Source of the DNA: Algibacter sp.
GTDB lineage: Bacteria > Bacteroidota > Bacteroidia > Flavobacteriales > Flavobacteriaceae
Reading direction: 5' to 3'
Length of the DNA: 64,000 bases
Assembly: GCF_029245835.1 (NCBI RefSeq)
Contig: NZ_JAQWOO010000017.1
Span: 1 to 64,000, forward strand
Shown here: positions 19,006-25,757 of the stretch, piece by piece
Position numbering within the stretch: the stretch's first letter is position 1
Layout of the letters: every line of letters starts with the position of its first letter
The notes under the pieces: generated by a model
Databases searched by the model: none
The model's input: the letters and a program-made list of their open reading frames with translations, nothing else
Told to the model about the DNA's origin: nothing
Position numbers and translations under genes: made by a program

Positions 19006-19062
19006 AAGCCATTATTGAGTTAATATTTTTTTGAGAGACTTGCGCAACGATTCCCATTGTTG
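19006..19062 (+). repeat. IS1182-type element end, copy B
   Basis: The sequence CCACCTTAAAAAGCC, TTGAGTTAATATTTTTTTG, AGAGACTTGCGCAACG and CCCATTGTTG follows 15-17 nt after the transposase-relic stop. It matches copy A at 16925-16998 in the same orientation. CAAC...GTTG is a short inverted repeat inside the end. It abuts the esterase stop codon by seven bases. Confidence 0.65.
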
Positions 19063-19069
19063 GGTGTCG

Positions 19070-19984
19070 TTATTTTTTATTCAAATGATCAATAGCTTCG
19101 GCAAATTTTTCTCCCAAATCAATGTATCCACTACTATCGTAATGATATGGGTCAGAGTATTTGTAATACCTAGTACTCCTTACCACAGCAGCATTTTTAT
19201 CAGTTGAGGCAAACTTTTCTTGTGCATATTGAACTAAATCACCATACTTCCATACTTTTCCATCTTTGTTATTCCAAGAATCTGATATTTTACCTATGGC
19301 TACAGGTAAATCATCTGTTCGAAAGGTGGCTCTAATTAGGCCCATAAGACGCTTTAAGTTATCATAATAACGTAGTGCGATTTGTTCATTAAGAGCATCG
19401 CTTTCTCCTTGCATCCATAGAATTCCACTAGGTATTAATTTATCAATTCTTCCATTTTTATCAATATCATATACATTTAAGGCATTTCTTATCGTTTTTA
19501 GAAAGTGGTCATATTGATTAATTCCTGTCTTTCCTCTATAATCTGGTTCCCATGAGCCAAAATAACGAGCAGCTAAGCTATCAATGGATGTACCTGCTCT
19601 TGAGTATTTAATAATCGCAATTTTTTCATTAGGGTATAATTTTTTCATTTTATAAGCAAATGAAAGCTCTAGTCCGAATCTATCAGAAAGATTATTTTTT
19701 TTTCCATCAGACGAAAAATCTTTACCATGTCCAGGTTTCAGTATTTCCCATATTCCTTGTCCACCATTTTGTTTCTCGTCTGCTGCAGGGTTACCATGAA
19801 AAATCCATACATTTTTCAAATCAGATTCTAAAGATTTTGGTAAATCCGAATTATAACCATATCCATCCATATTAGATTGACCGCCAAGAAAAAAAAGTCT
19901 AAATGTATCTTTCTCTAATTGTTGACAGATTACTATAGATGGAAAAAGGCTTAAAATTAAAAAAACTAATAGGTTCTGTTTCAT
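19070..19984 (-). CDS. Sialate O-acetylesterase-like SGNH carbohydrate esterase
   Basis: A 304-residue secreted enzyme (signal peptide about 1-20, ending VICQ). Block I is FLGGQSNMDGYG with the nucleophile Ser; GILWMQGESDA is the next conserved block; DPYHYDSSGYIDLGEKFAEA holds the Asp and His of the catalytic set. These motifs fit the sialate-O-acetylesterase/acetylxylan esterase family (PF03629), which removes acetyl groups from sugars. With the nearby GH43 it suggests attack on an acetylated plant or algal polysaccharide. Single gene; upstream 150 bp contain no obvious promoter consensus. Confidence 0.85.
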   Translation of the reverse strand: MKQNLLVFLILSLFPSIVICQQLEKDTFRLFFLGGQSNMDGYGYNSDLPKSLESDLKNVWIFHGNPAADEKQNGGQGIWEILKPGHGKDFSSDGKKNNLSDRFGLELSFAYKMKKLYPNEKIAIIKYSRAGTSIDSLAARYFGSWEPDYRGKTGINQYDHFLKTIRNALNVYDIDKNGRIDKLIPSGILWMQGESDALNEQIALRYYDNLKRLMGLIRATFRTDDLPVAIGKISDSWNNKDGKVWKYGDLVQYAQEKFASTDKNAAVVRSTRYYKYSDPYHYDSSGYIDLGEKFAEAIDHLNKK

Positions 19985-20132
19985 TTTTGGTTTTTAATTG
20001 GTTAAAACGTATTTCTTAAGTATGTATCTAAATATCTTTAAATAGAAAAAGACGAGAACTATAACGCCTTTTATAATAACACTTCCTTACTCGCTCGAGC
20101 TCTCTCTTTCTATGAACAGCGCACAACTAAAT

Positions 20133-20945
20133 TCACAAGTCCTGAAGGCAACGCACAGAATGACCAAAGTTCCAATCGCCGTTACCACGGGCCATCATGC
20201 TGCGCTTCTGGTAGAAGCCGAATCCCCGAGCATCAGTGCTGTCGCGAAGTGAGCTAGACCAGAAAATACCGTTTTCTCCGAGATAATCATAATTGCCACT
20301 TAAATCTCGCCATCCAGCAAGGAGAGCAGCAAAACCGCTATTTCCTTCCTTCATTAAAGCGTGATAGGCTTCCTTTGGATTGCCAATATCTTTTCCTGTT
20401 TTCCAGTCGTGATACCCTCCATATTGAATAGCAAGTTTTTTCCAATCTTCATCAGAGGGCAATCGCCAATTATCCCCAAGTGTTAAGCAAGCTTCTTTTG
20501 CAGCCTTCCATTTGTAAAAACGCCCGTATATTTCACAATAATTAGAATCATTTTCATAACACCAAGAATTATCCACCTCTACATTCAAATTTCTAGTTAA
20601 CCACTTCTTCCCATCATCCATCACTTTCCATGTGTAAATTGTACCTTGATGATCAAAACTACCCATATCACCAATATCTAATTCTACTTCCTTCATGATA
20701 GCCTCATCAGTTGAGGAACTTTCTTTTTCAATAGAATTGTTTGTTGGCTCAGTACCTTTATTATTTGAACCAATTATCTGTTCTATTGTATCTTGACCCT
20801 CAAGAACGGAGACTCCAATAAAATATCCTCTTATCTCATTTCCAAAAAGGACCAATAGTATTGCGATTAATATAACGAAACCACCTATGTAGGATACTTT
20901 TACAGTGCCTTTATCTTTTGATTTTGAAACCTGAATCTTTTTCAT
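20133..20945 (-). CDS. FISUMP domain-containing membrane-anchored protein
   Basis: A 270-residue protein with one N-terminal membrane segment (about residues 20-45, VSYIGGFVILIAILLVLFG) after a basic cytoplasmic tail, then a Ser/Glu/Asn-rich linker. From about residue 98 it is a FISUMP (Fibrobacter succinogenes major paralogous) domain: TRNLNVEVDNSWCYENDSNYC, YGRFYKWKAAKEACLTLGDN, WRLPSDEDWKKL, GFAALLAGWRDLSGNYDYLG, FWSSSL, HSVRCLQD. Usually these domains sit on secreted or lipid-anchored surface proteins; here it is on a signal-anchor. Function is unknown. No neighbour hints at a role. Confidence 0.85.
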   Translation of the reverse strand: MKKIQVSKSKDKGTVKVSYIGGFVILIAILLVLFGNEIRGYFIGVSVLEGQDTIEQIIGSNNKGTEPTNNSIEKESSSTDEAIMKEVELDIGDMGSFDHQGTIYTWKVMDDGKKWLTRNLNVEVDNSWCYENDSNYCEIYGRFYKWKAAKEACLTLGDNWRLPSDEDWKKLAIQYGGYHDWKTGKDIGNPKEAYHALMKEGNSGFAALLAGWRDLSGNYDYLGENGIFWSSSLRDSTDARGFGFYQKRSMMARGNGDWNFGHSVRCLQDL

Positions 20946-21085
20946 AATGTTATTTTTCTTCGCATAGTAGGCTTTGTTGTATAATAATCTTGACTAATTA
21001 CTAAAATTGAATACATTTATTTTTAAGATATTATTGTATTTGCTGTATTTTCATAGTGTTATCTTTTTGAATAATACATTTAGAA

Positions 21086-21802
21086 TTATGGATTTGTAGA
21101 CCATAGCGCTGCGCTTTTAAGCATAGCTCTTCTTGGAAGTTTTAAACCTGCAACAATTAATTCCGCAAAATCTTCAGGCTGTAGTGTATTTTCAGAGCCT
21201 TTATCTAACATTCCCAATTCAATAGTCATATCTGACTCTATAGTACTAGGCGTTAACGTATTTACTCTAATATTGTTTTTACGAACTTCTTTCATTAATG
21301 ATTCAGACATACCAATAACCGCGAATTTTGATGCACAATATGCTGAAATATTTGGATTTCCATTTAATCCTGCCGTAGAAGACACATTAATAATATCACC
21401 TTCATTTTTATCTATTAAGTACGGTAAAACTTCTTTGGTTACATAATACATACCCATAACATTAGTTTGAATAATTTCACTCCAAACACTAACCTCCATC
21501 TCATTAAAAGAACCAATAGCCGCAATTCCCGCATTATTAACTAAAATATCAACACCACCTAACATATCCACAATACTTTTAATATGGCTTTTTACTTCGT
21601 CATAATTCCCAACATCGAAAACTGAATATATTGCCTGAACACCAAGCGCCTCCAATTCAGAAACCGTTTCTTTTAAAACGCTTTCCGTTCTTCCTGTAAT
21701 GGCAACATCAATGCCTTCTTTGGCAAATGCTATGGCTGTTGCTTTTCCTAATCCCCTTCCACCTCCGGTTATGATTGCTTTTTTATGTTTTAAAATACTC
21801 AT
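21086..21802 (-). CDS. Short-chain dehydrogenase/reductase (3-ketoacyl-ACP reductase-like)
   Basis: A 238-residue Rossmann oxidoreductase. ITGGGRGLGKA (about residues 11-21) is the NAD(P) loop; NNAGIAAIGSF the NNAG motif; INVSSTAGLN gives the catalytic Ser and YCASK the Tyr/Lys pair. The family includes FabG and many sugar/steroid dehydrogenases; the true substrate is not visible. It lacks a leader peptide and is cytoplasmic, in contrast to the two secreted neighbours. It starts 12 bp after the Dabb-fusion gene, so it is the last gene of the glcG-like operon. Confidence 0.9.
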   Translation of the reverse strand: MSILKHKKAIITGGGRGLGKATAIAFAKEGIDVAITGRTESVLKETVSELEALGVQAIYSVFDVGNYDEVKSHIKSIVDMLGGVDILVNNAGIAAIGSFNEMEVSVWSEIIQTNVMGMYYVTKEVLPYLIDKNEGDIINVSSTAGLNGNPNISAYCASKFAVIGMSESLMKEVRKNNIRVNTLTPSTIESDMTIELGMLDKGSENTLQPEDFAELIVAGLKLPRRAMLKSAALWSTNP

Positions 21803-21814
21803 TTTTACCTTTTT

Positions 21815-23341
21815 TTAATTTTCTTCTGTCCAGTAATCTAATACCAAAACGTCTGCTATAATTGGACCTATTTTTTTTACCATATCTAAATGCGCTTTAT
21901 GAAATAAGTAAATTTCTCTAGCATGTTCATCATTAAAAGTTAAGGTGAAACAATGTGTTAAACCTTTACTGTGGCCCTCAGTACTGTCATTTAACCCCCA
22001 TTCTAGGTTAGCAATTTCTGGGATTTCATTTTTAAGGTTTACAAAGGCATTAACTGCTTCGTTAATTCCCGCTTCGGTAGCATCTTCTTTATATTTAAGG
22101 TTTACCATATGCCTTAACACTTTTCCTTCTCTATTAATTTTTGGAGCAATTTTGTAGGTTGCTATCTTTTTTAAATCAAACCTATTAGAACCTGCAATTA
22201 AGAAGGTATTATCTTCAATTTTATGAGATCTTAATCCGAGATAAATTGAAAAACCTGTGTCTAAATAATTGATAGGACTAAGCACACCTTCTTTGTTTAG
22301 CTTTAGTAGTTGAACACCAGCATCGTCTTTTGTACCCACTGCTATTAAAGCTTCGTTATTATCTATTGAAACAATTTCAATTCGTGTATGCCCACGTAAT
22401 TTTGTGGTTTCATCATCTTTTAGAACAAAATGCGGAACCAAAGCTCCTTTTTTGTTCACTTTAAAAACACTTACACCATCACCATGATACACAAAGTCTG
22501 GGTTTTTTATAAAACCATTTCTCGAGTAATATTTATGATGTCTGTGACCTACAATAATATATTTGTCATCTCCTAAAGTCACACCTGTTAATGGGTATGC
22601 ACCTGTTAAATACCTGTTAGTGGTATTATCGCCTATGTTATTTACATTTTTGAACGTACCATTTTCATAAACTCTAAAACTACTCACACCATTATCCTGA
22701 AAACCAGTTGTATACAAAAAAGACTTTCCTTTAATTTTATGAGTGTACATACCAATGATACCATCCGTATAAATGGTTTCATCGTCTTTCATAGACTGTA
22801 CATGCGTTAATTTTCCATCATCATGTATTTTAAAACAACTTAACCCAGGAGTATCTTCCAAACCACCAACAAAAAGGTATGATGCTTTTTTCATATGCAC
22901 TACATGTAGGGTTATATTAATTTTTAAATACGTTTCATCTGTATCTTCAAATATAGCAACACGTTTTAACGATCCGTTTGTTAAAATTTCAAAGGTCTCA
23001 ATGAGATCACCGTGTTTGTTACCTAAAAACAAAAAGTCTGTACCATTAATATTATCGGCAACCATACCTCTTACAGGTCCTTTTTTCTTGTAAAGCTCAT
23101 GGTTACTAATTGAGGTAAGAATACCTTCTTTATCTAAACTAAAAACATCTACATTTCCATCGCCTCCGGCATAGACATAATGAGATCCATTTTTTTCATA
23201 GCTTATAATAGAAACCGTATTGTCTCCAGATATATTTTTGAAATCTTTTCTGTAAAGCATCAAATTATCAGAAACTTGCGAGAAGCCTATTTGAGATAAA
23301 AGTAAGATACTAAAAAGAATAACACTTTTTATATGACTCAT
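21815..23341 (-). CDS. Secreted beta-propeller protein fused to a C-terminal Dabb (stress-responsive A/B barrel) domain
   Basis: A 508-residue protein with a signal peptide (about 1-21, IGFSQ). Residues 25-390 consist of repeated blades (HYVYAGGDGNVDVFSLDKEG, SYLFVGGLEDTPGLSCFKIH, SFLYTTGFQDNGVSSFRVYE, NEALIAVGTKDDAGVQLLKL), resembling a lactonase-like or WD40-like propeller. From about 405 a Dabb domain follows: LRHMVNLKYKEDATEAGINE, then GLTHCFTLTFNDEHAREIYL, FHKAHLDMVKKI and VLDYW. Dabb proteins are dimeric alpha/beta barrels. The fusion is secreted, unlike most free-standing Dabb proteins. Function unknown. 26 bp after the GlcG-like gene and 12 bp before the SDR. Confidence 0.8.
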   Translation of the reverse strand: MSHIKSVILFSILLLSQIGFSQVSDNLMLYRKDFKNISGDNTVSIISYEKNGSHYVYAGGDGNVDVFSLDKEGILTSISNHELYKKKGPVRGMVADNINGTDFLFLGNKHGDLIETFEILTNGSLKRVAIFEDTDETYLKINITLHVVHMKKASYLFVGGLEDTPGLSCFKIHDDGKLTHVQSMKDDETIYTDGIIGMYTHKIKGKSFLYTTGFQDNGVSSFRVYENGTFKNVNNIGDNTTNRYLTGAYPLTGVTLGDDKYIIVGHRHHKYYSRNGFIKNPDFVYHGDGVSVFKVNKKGALVPHFVLKDDETTKLRGHTRIEIVSIDNNEALIAVGTKDDAGVQLLKLNKEGVLSPINYLDTGFSIYLGLRSHKIEDNTFLIAGSNRFDLKKIATYKIAPKINREGKVLRHMVNLKYKEDATEAGINEAVNAFVNLKNEIPEIANLEWGLNDSTEGHSKGLTHCFTLTFNDEHAREIYLFHKAHLDMVKKIGPIIADVLVLDYWTEEN

Positions 23342-23367
23342 AATTTTAGTTTTTTATGTTTTTTTAA

Positions 23368-23877
23368 TTATTCTATAATGGCTTTTGCTCCTGCAGTAGC
23401 AATGTCATGATCTTGTTCTATAGTGCCTCCGCTAACACCAATAGCTCCAATAATGGTTCCATTTTCATCTTTAATAGGAACACCTCCGGGAAAAGTCATA
23501 AGGCCTCCATTAGAATGTTCAATATTATAAATGATGCCTCCTGGTTGGGTAAGTTTACCTAAATCGCCTGTAGCGCTATTAAAATACCTCGCTGTTTTCG
23601 CTTTTTTAATAGCTACATCAATACTTCCTAAATAAGACTCATCCATGCGGATAAAAGCTTTTAAGTTTGCTCCAGCGTCAACTACCGCAATGTTTACTAA
23701 CACTTTTGAATCTTCAGCATATTTCTTGGCTGCTAAAAGAGCTTTTAAAGACTCTTCATGTGTAATATCGTTTGATATTTGCGCATGTAATGCACCTACA
23801 TTTAAAAATATTAATAAGGTTAAAACCTTAATATTTTTTAGAATTGACTTAGTCAATGGATAAGATATTCTTTTCAT
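23368..23877 (-). CDS. Secreted GlcG/HbpS-family protein (PF03928)
   Basis: A 169-residue protein with a signal peptide (to about residue 32, ALHAQ). The mature part is the GlcG/HbpS fold: HEESLKALLAAKKYAEDS, VNIAVVDAGANLKAFIRMDE, SIDVAIKKAKTARYF, LMTFPGGVPIKDENGTIIGA and IGVSGGTIEQDHDIATAGA. Members include the Streptomyces HbpS heme-binding/redox sensor protein and glycolate-locus GlcG; biochemical role here is not known. It is the first gene of the glcG-Dabb-SDR operon. A 16-bp dyad lies 54-69 bp upstream of its start. Confidence 0.88.
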   Translation of the reverse strand: MKRISYPLTKSILKNIKVLTLLIFLNVGALHAQISNDITHEESLKALLAAKKYAEDSKVLVNIAVVDAGANLKAFIRMDESYLGSIDVAIKKAKTARYFNSATGDLGKLTQPGGIIYNIEHSNGGLMTFPGGVPIKDENGTIIGAIGVSGGTIEQDHDIATAGAKAIIE

Positions 23878-23930
23878 CGTTTATTTAAATTTTAATGAAA
23901 GCAAATATCTATAATGACTATGAGAAAAAT

Positions 23931-23946
23931 GTTGAACAAGTTCAAC
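23931..23946. promoter_or_regulatory. Operator-like dyad GTTGAACAAGTTCAAC between the Crp/Fnr-type gene and the glcG-like operon
   Basis: Two 7-bp inverted arms (GTTGAAC and GTTCAAC) flank AA. The core is TTGA-N6-TCAA, the spacing of FNR/CRP-type boxes. It lies 54-69 bp upstream of the GlcG-like start and 10 bp after the regulator stop. Alternative reading: a short terminator of the regulator, because on the minus strand a run ATTTTT follows the dyad, although the loop would be only 2-4 nt. Confidence 0.5.
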
Positions 23947-23955
23947 TAGCCAAAA

Positions 23956-24531
23956 TTATTTTTCGGTTTTTTTAATCTTACTTAAAAATTCGTGACGAAT
24001 ACCTAAATAACCGGCTATTTGTTTATCAGTAAGTTTTGAGGAGATATCAGGATACGTTTTTATAAAATAAAAATAGCGTTCTTTGGCTGTAAAAGCATGA
24101 TTGCGAATTAATCGTCTTTGCCATGAAACCAAAGCTTTTTGAGACATAATACGAAAAAGTTTTTCCACTATAGGAATTGAATTATAGAGCATCATTTTGT
24201 CCTGCCGATTAATCAAAAGGACTTTACTATCTTCTAGGGCTTGCATGTTCAAATTGGATGGTATTTGATTCATAAAACTATCAATATCCATGAGCCACCA
24301 ATCTTTGGCAGCAAAATATAAAGTGTTTTCATTTCCCTTTTTATCTATGGTGAAAATTCTAAAACATCCCTCTAATACAAAGCCTTCAAATTTACAGATA
24401 CTACCTTGAGTTAATAAAAATTCTCTTTTTTTTATTTCTGTGGGTTTAAAGTATTTACAAACTAAATCTAATTCTTTATTAGAAAGATTTAAGTTTTTAT
24501 TTATGTTTTGTATTAATAAACCGTAAGACAT
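23956..24531 (-). CDS. Crp/Fnr-family transcriptional regulator
   Basis: A 191-residue protein with an N-terminal cyclic-nucleotide-binding-type beta-barrel (FKPTEIKKREFLLTQGSICK, FEGFVLEGCFRIF, AAKDWWLMDIDSF) and a C-terminal winged helix (FTAKERYFYFIKTYPDISSK, LTDKQIAGYLGIRHEFLSKI). The classical Arg-Ser cAMP-binding pair is not seen, as in most Bacteroidota members, so the signal is unknown. It reads toward the GlcG-like operon with a 78-bp gap containing an operator-like dyad, which suggests that it controls that operon. Confidence 0.88.
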   Translation of the reverse strand: MSYGLLIQNINKNLNLSNKELDLVCKYFKPTEIKKREFLLTQGSICKFEGFVLEGCFRIFTIDKKGNENTLYFAAKDWWLMDIDSFMNQIPSNLNMQALEDSKVLLINRQDKMMLYNSIPIVEKLFRIMSQKALVSWQRRLIRNHAFTAKERYFYFIKTYPDISSKLTDKQIAGYLGIRHEFLSKIKKTEK

Positions 24532-24590
24532 TGTTTCTTTGAAAAATAAAAATCTTAAAAAAAATAACGTTCACAAAAAGCCTTTCAGCT

Positions 24591-25289
24591 CTAAATAAAT
24601 GTAGCTTCAAAAAGCGTTTTAAAGTGCTTTAATAGCTTTTGTTTTAATTCGTTTTCGTCTATTGATTTCTTTCCTAATTCTACATTAAGTGAAGTTACTG
24701 CTTTACCACGAATCCCACAAGGAATCATTAAATCGAAATACCCCAAATTGGCGTTTACATTAAGAGCAAAACCATGCATCGTAACCCAACGACTAGCACG
24801 AACGCCCATGGCACAAATTTTTCTAGCAAAAGGCGTCCCTACATCTAACCATACTCCCGTTTCTCCAGGACTACGTTCTGCCCTTAGTCCATATTCAGCA
24901 AGCGTTAGAATTATCATTTCTTCTAAAAAACGAAGGTATTTATGAATATCAGTGAAAAAATTATCTAGATCCAGGATAGGATAGCCTACAATTTGTCCAG
25001 GTCCGTGATACGTAATATCTCCGCCACGATTGACTTTATAAAAGGATGCGTTTTTAGCTTTTAATTGCACTTCGTCAACTAACAAGTTCGACATATCACC
25101 ACTTTTACCTAAAGTATATACATGTGGATGCTCGACAAACAAAAAATAGTTTTTGGTTTCAAAACCTGCTTCCTCTCGCCTATTTTTAATTTTAGTATCT
25201 ACAATACCTTTAAACAATTGTTCTTGGTAATCCCAAGTTTGTTTGTAGTCTTTGAGGCCTAAATCTTGAAGTTCGATACTCTTATTCAT
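24591..25289 (-). CDS. lipB: Octanoyltransferase LipB
   Basis: Transfers octanoyl groups from acyl carrier protein to lipoyl domains. Start chosen at ATG 25289 (MNKSIELQDLG); a longer frame to 25328 begins inside a GCAAAGGCGC repeat and has no homology value. RGGDITYHGPGQIVGYPILD (substrate loop) and IPCGIRGKAVTSL (catalytic Cys and the Gly-rich/Lys block) are both present. The length of 232 residues is usual. lipA is not in the window. The gene follows a small YqaE-like gene on the same strand. Confidence 0.95.
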   Translation of the reverse strand: MNKSIELQDLGLKDYKQTWDYQEQLFKGIVDTKIKNRREEAGFETKNYFLFVEHPHVYTLGKSGDMSNLLVDEVQLKAKNASFYKVNRGGDITYHGPGQIVGYPILDLDNFFTDIHKYLRFLEEMIILTLAEYGLRAERSPGETGVWLDVGTPFARKICAMGVRASRWVTMHGFALNVNANLGYFDLMIPCGIRGKAVTSLNVELGKKSIDENELKQKLLKHFKTLFEATFI

Positions 25290-25313
25290 GAAAGGCAAAA
25301 ATACATTTTTTAT

Positions 25314-25352
25314 CACGCAAAGGCGCAAAGGCGCAAAGAAAAAGGCGCAAAC
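25314..25352. repeat. GCAAAGGCGC-type repeat upstream of lipB
   Basis: The unit GCGCAAAG occurs tandemly (CACGCAAAGGCGCAAAGG, then CGCAAAG, then GGCGCAAAC). It is related to the inverted repeats around the GxxExxY pseudogene at 52.4-52.9 kb. It occupies the region just upstream of the lipB start. Confidence 0.7.
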
Positions 25353-25365
25353 TAATTCCTGTAGA

Positions 25366-25524
25366 TTAGTTTTTAGGGTTATTAAGAATAACTAAAGCAG
25401 CAATTACACCTGGAACCCAGCCACAAAGCCACAACAAGAATACGATAATGATAGAGCCACAGCCTTTATCAATAACGGCTAAAGGCGGGCAAATAATAGA
25501 CAGCAAAACTCTCCAAAAACTCAT
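25366..25524 (-). CDS. YqaE/Pmp3-family small membrane protein
   Basis: A 52-residue protein encoded by ATG at 25522-25524 and TAA at 25366-25368. SFWRVLLSIICPPLAVIDKG and then SIIIVFLLWLCGWVPGVIAA form the two membrane helices typical of YqaE/Pmp3 (UPF0057) proteolipids: 'PPLAV' near the start and 'GWVPGVIAA' near the end. Members are linked to membrane potential and salt or cold stress in other organisms. It stands alone upstream of lipB. Missed by simple length cut-offs. Confidence 0.9.
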   Translation of the reverse strand: MSFWRVLLSIICPPLAVIDKGCGSIIIVFLLWLCGWVPGVIAALVILNNPKN

Positions 25525-25587
25525 GATTTAATTTATTAAGATTGATGATTTACTAATTTGACGTAAAAGTATATAATTTGTTACAAT

Positions 25588-25672
25588 GCGTGTTAGGGAT
25601 AGAAATGAAAAGCCCACAGAGAGGCACGAACGAGGACTTGTAATGAATAGCCCGACCCTTGTGGTAACACCC
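25588..25672 (+). repeat. Dispersed repeat, copy 2
   Basis: It starts GCGTGTTAGGGATAG and ends GACCCTTGTGGTAACACCC. AATGAAWAGCCC occurs twice inside and GAGGACTTG once; all these parts are shared with copy 1 at 268-366. It lies in the intergenic space between the YqaE-like gene and the lysS promoter. Confidence 0.7.
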
Positions 25673-25716
25673 AAAAATTTCATAAATCAATAGACGAAAA
25701 TAGGAAATCAAATGTT

Positions 25717-25724
25717 TATCTTTG
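25717..25724 (+). promoter_or_regulatory. Candidate -7 promoter element of lysS (TATCTTTG)
   Basis: TATCTTTG fits the TAnnTTTG consensus and lies 33 nt before the lysS ATG. The -33 element is not clear. Confidence 0.5.
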
Positions 25725-25757
25725 TGCCTTAAATATTTTCATATAGTATTTTAAAAT

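Noticed and set aside
16925-19069. attC-like sites (GTTGGGT at the end of copy B, genes ending next to the repeat) pointing to an integron cassette array
   Set aside because: No second half of the pairing sites at the proper distance, copy A lacks the GTTRRRY core, and copy B directly follows an IS1182 transposase relic, so an IS end is a better explanation. Kept as an alternative in the findings.
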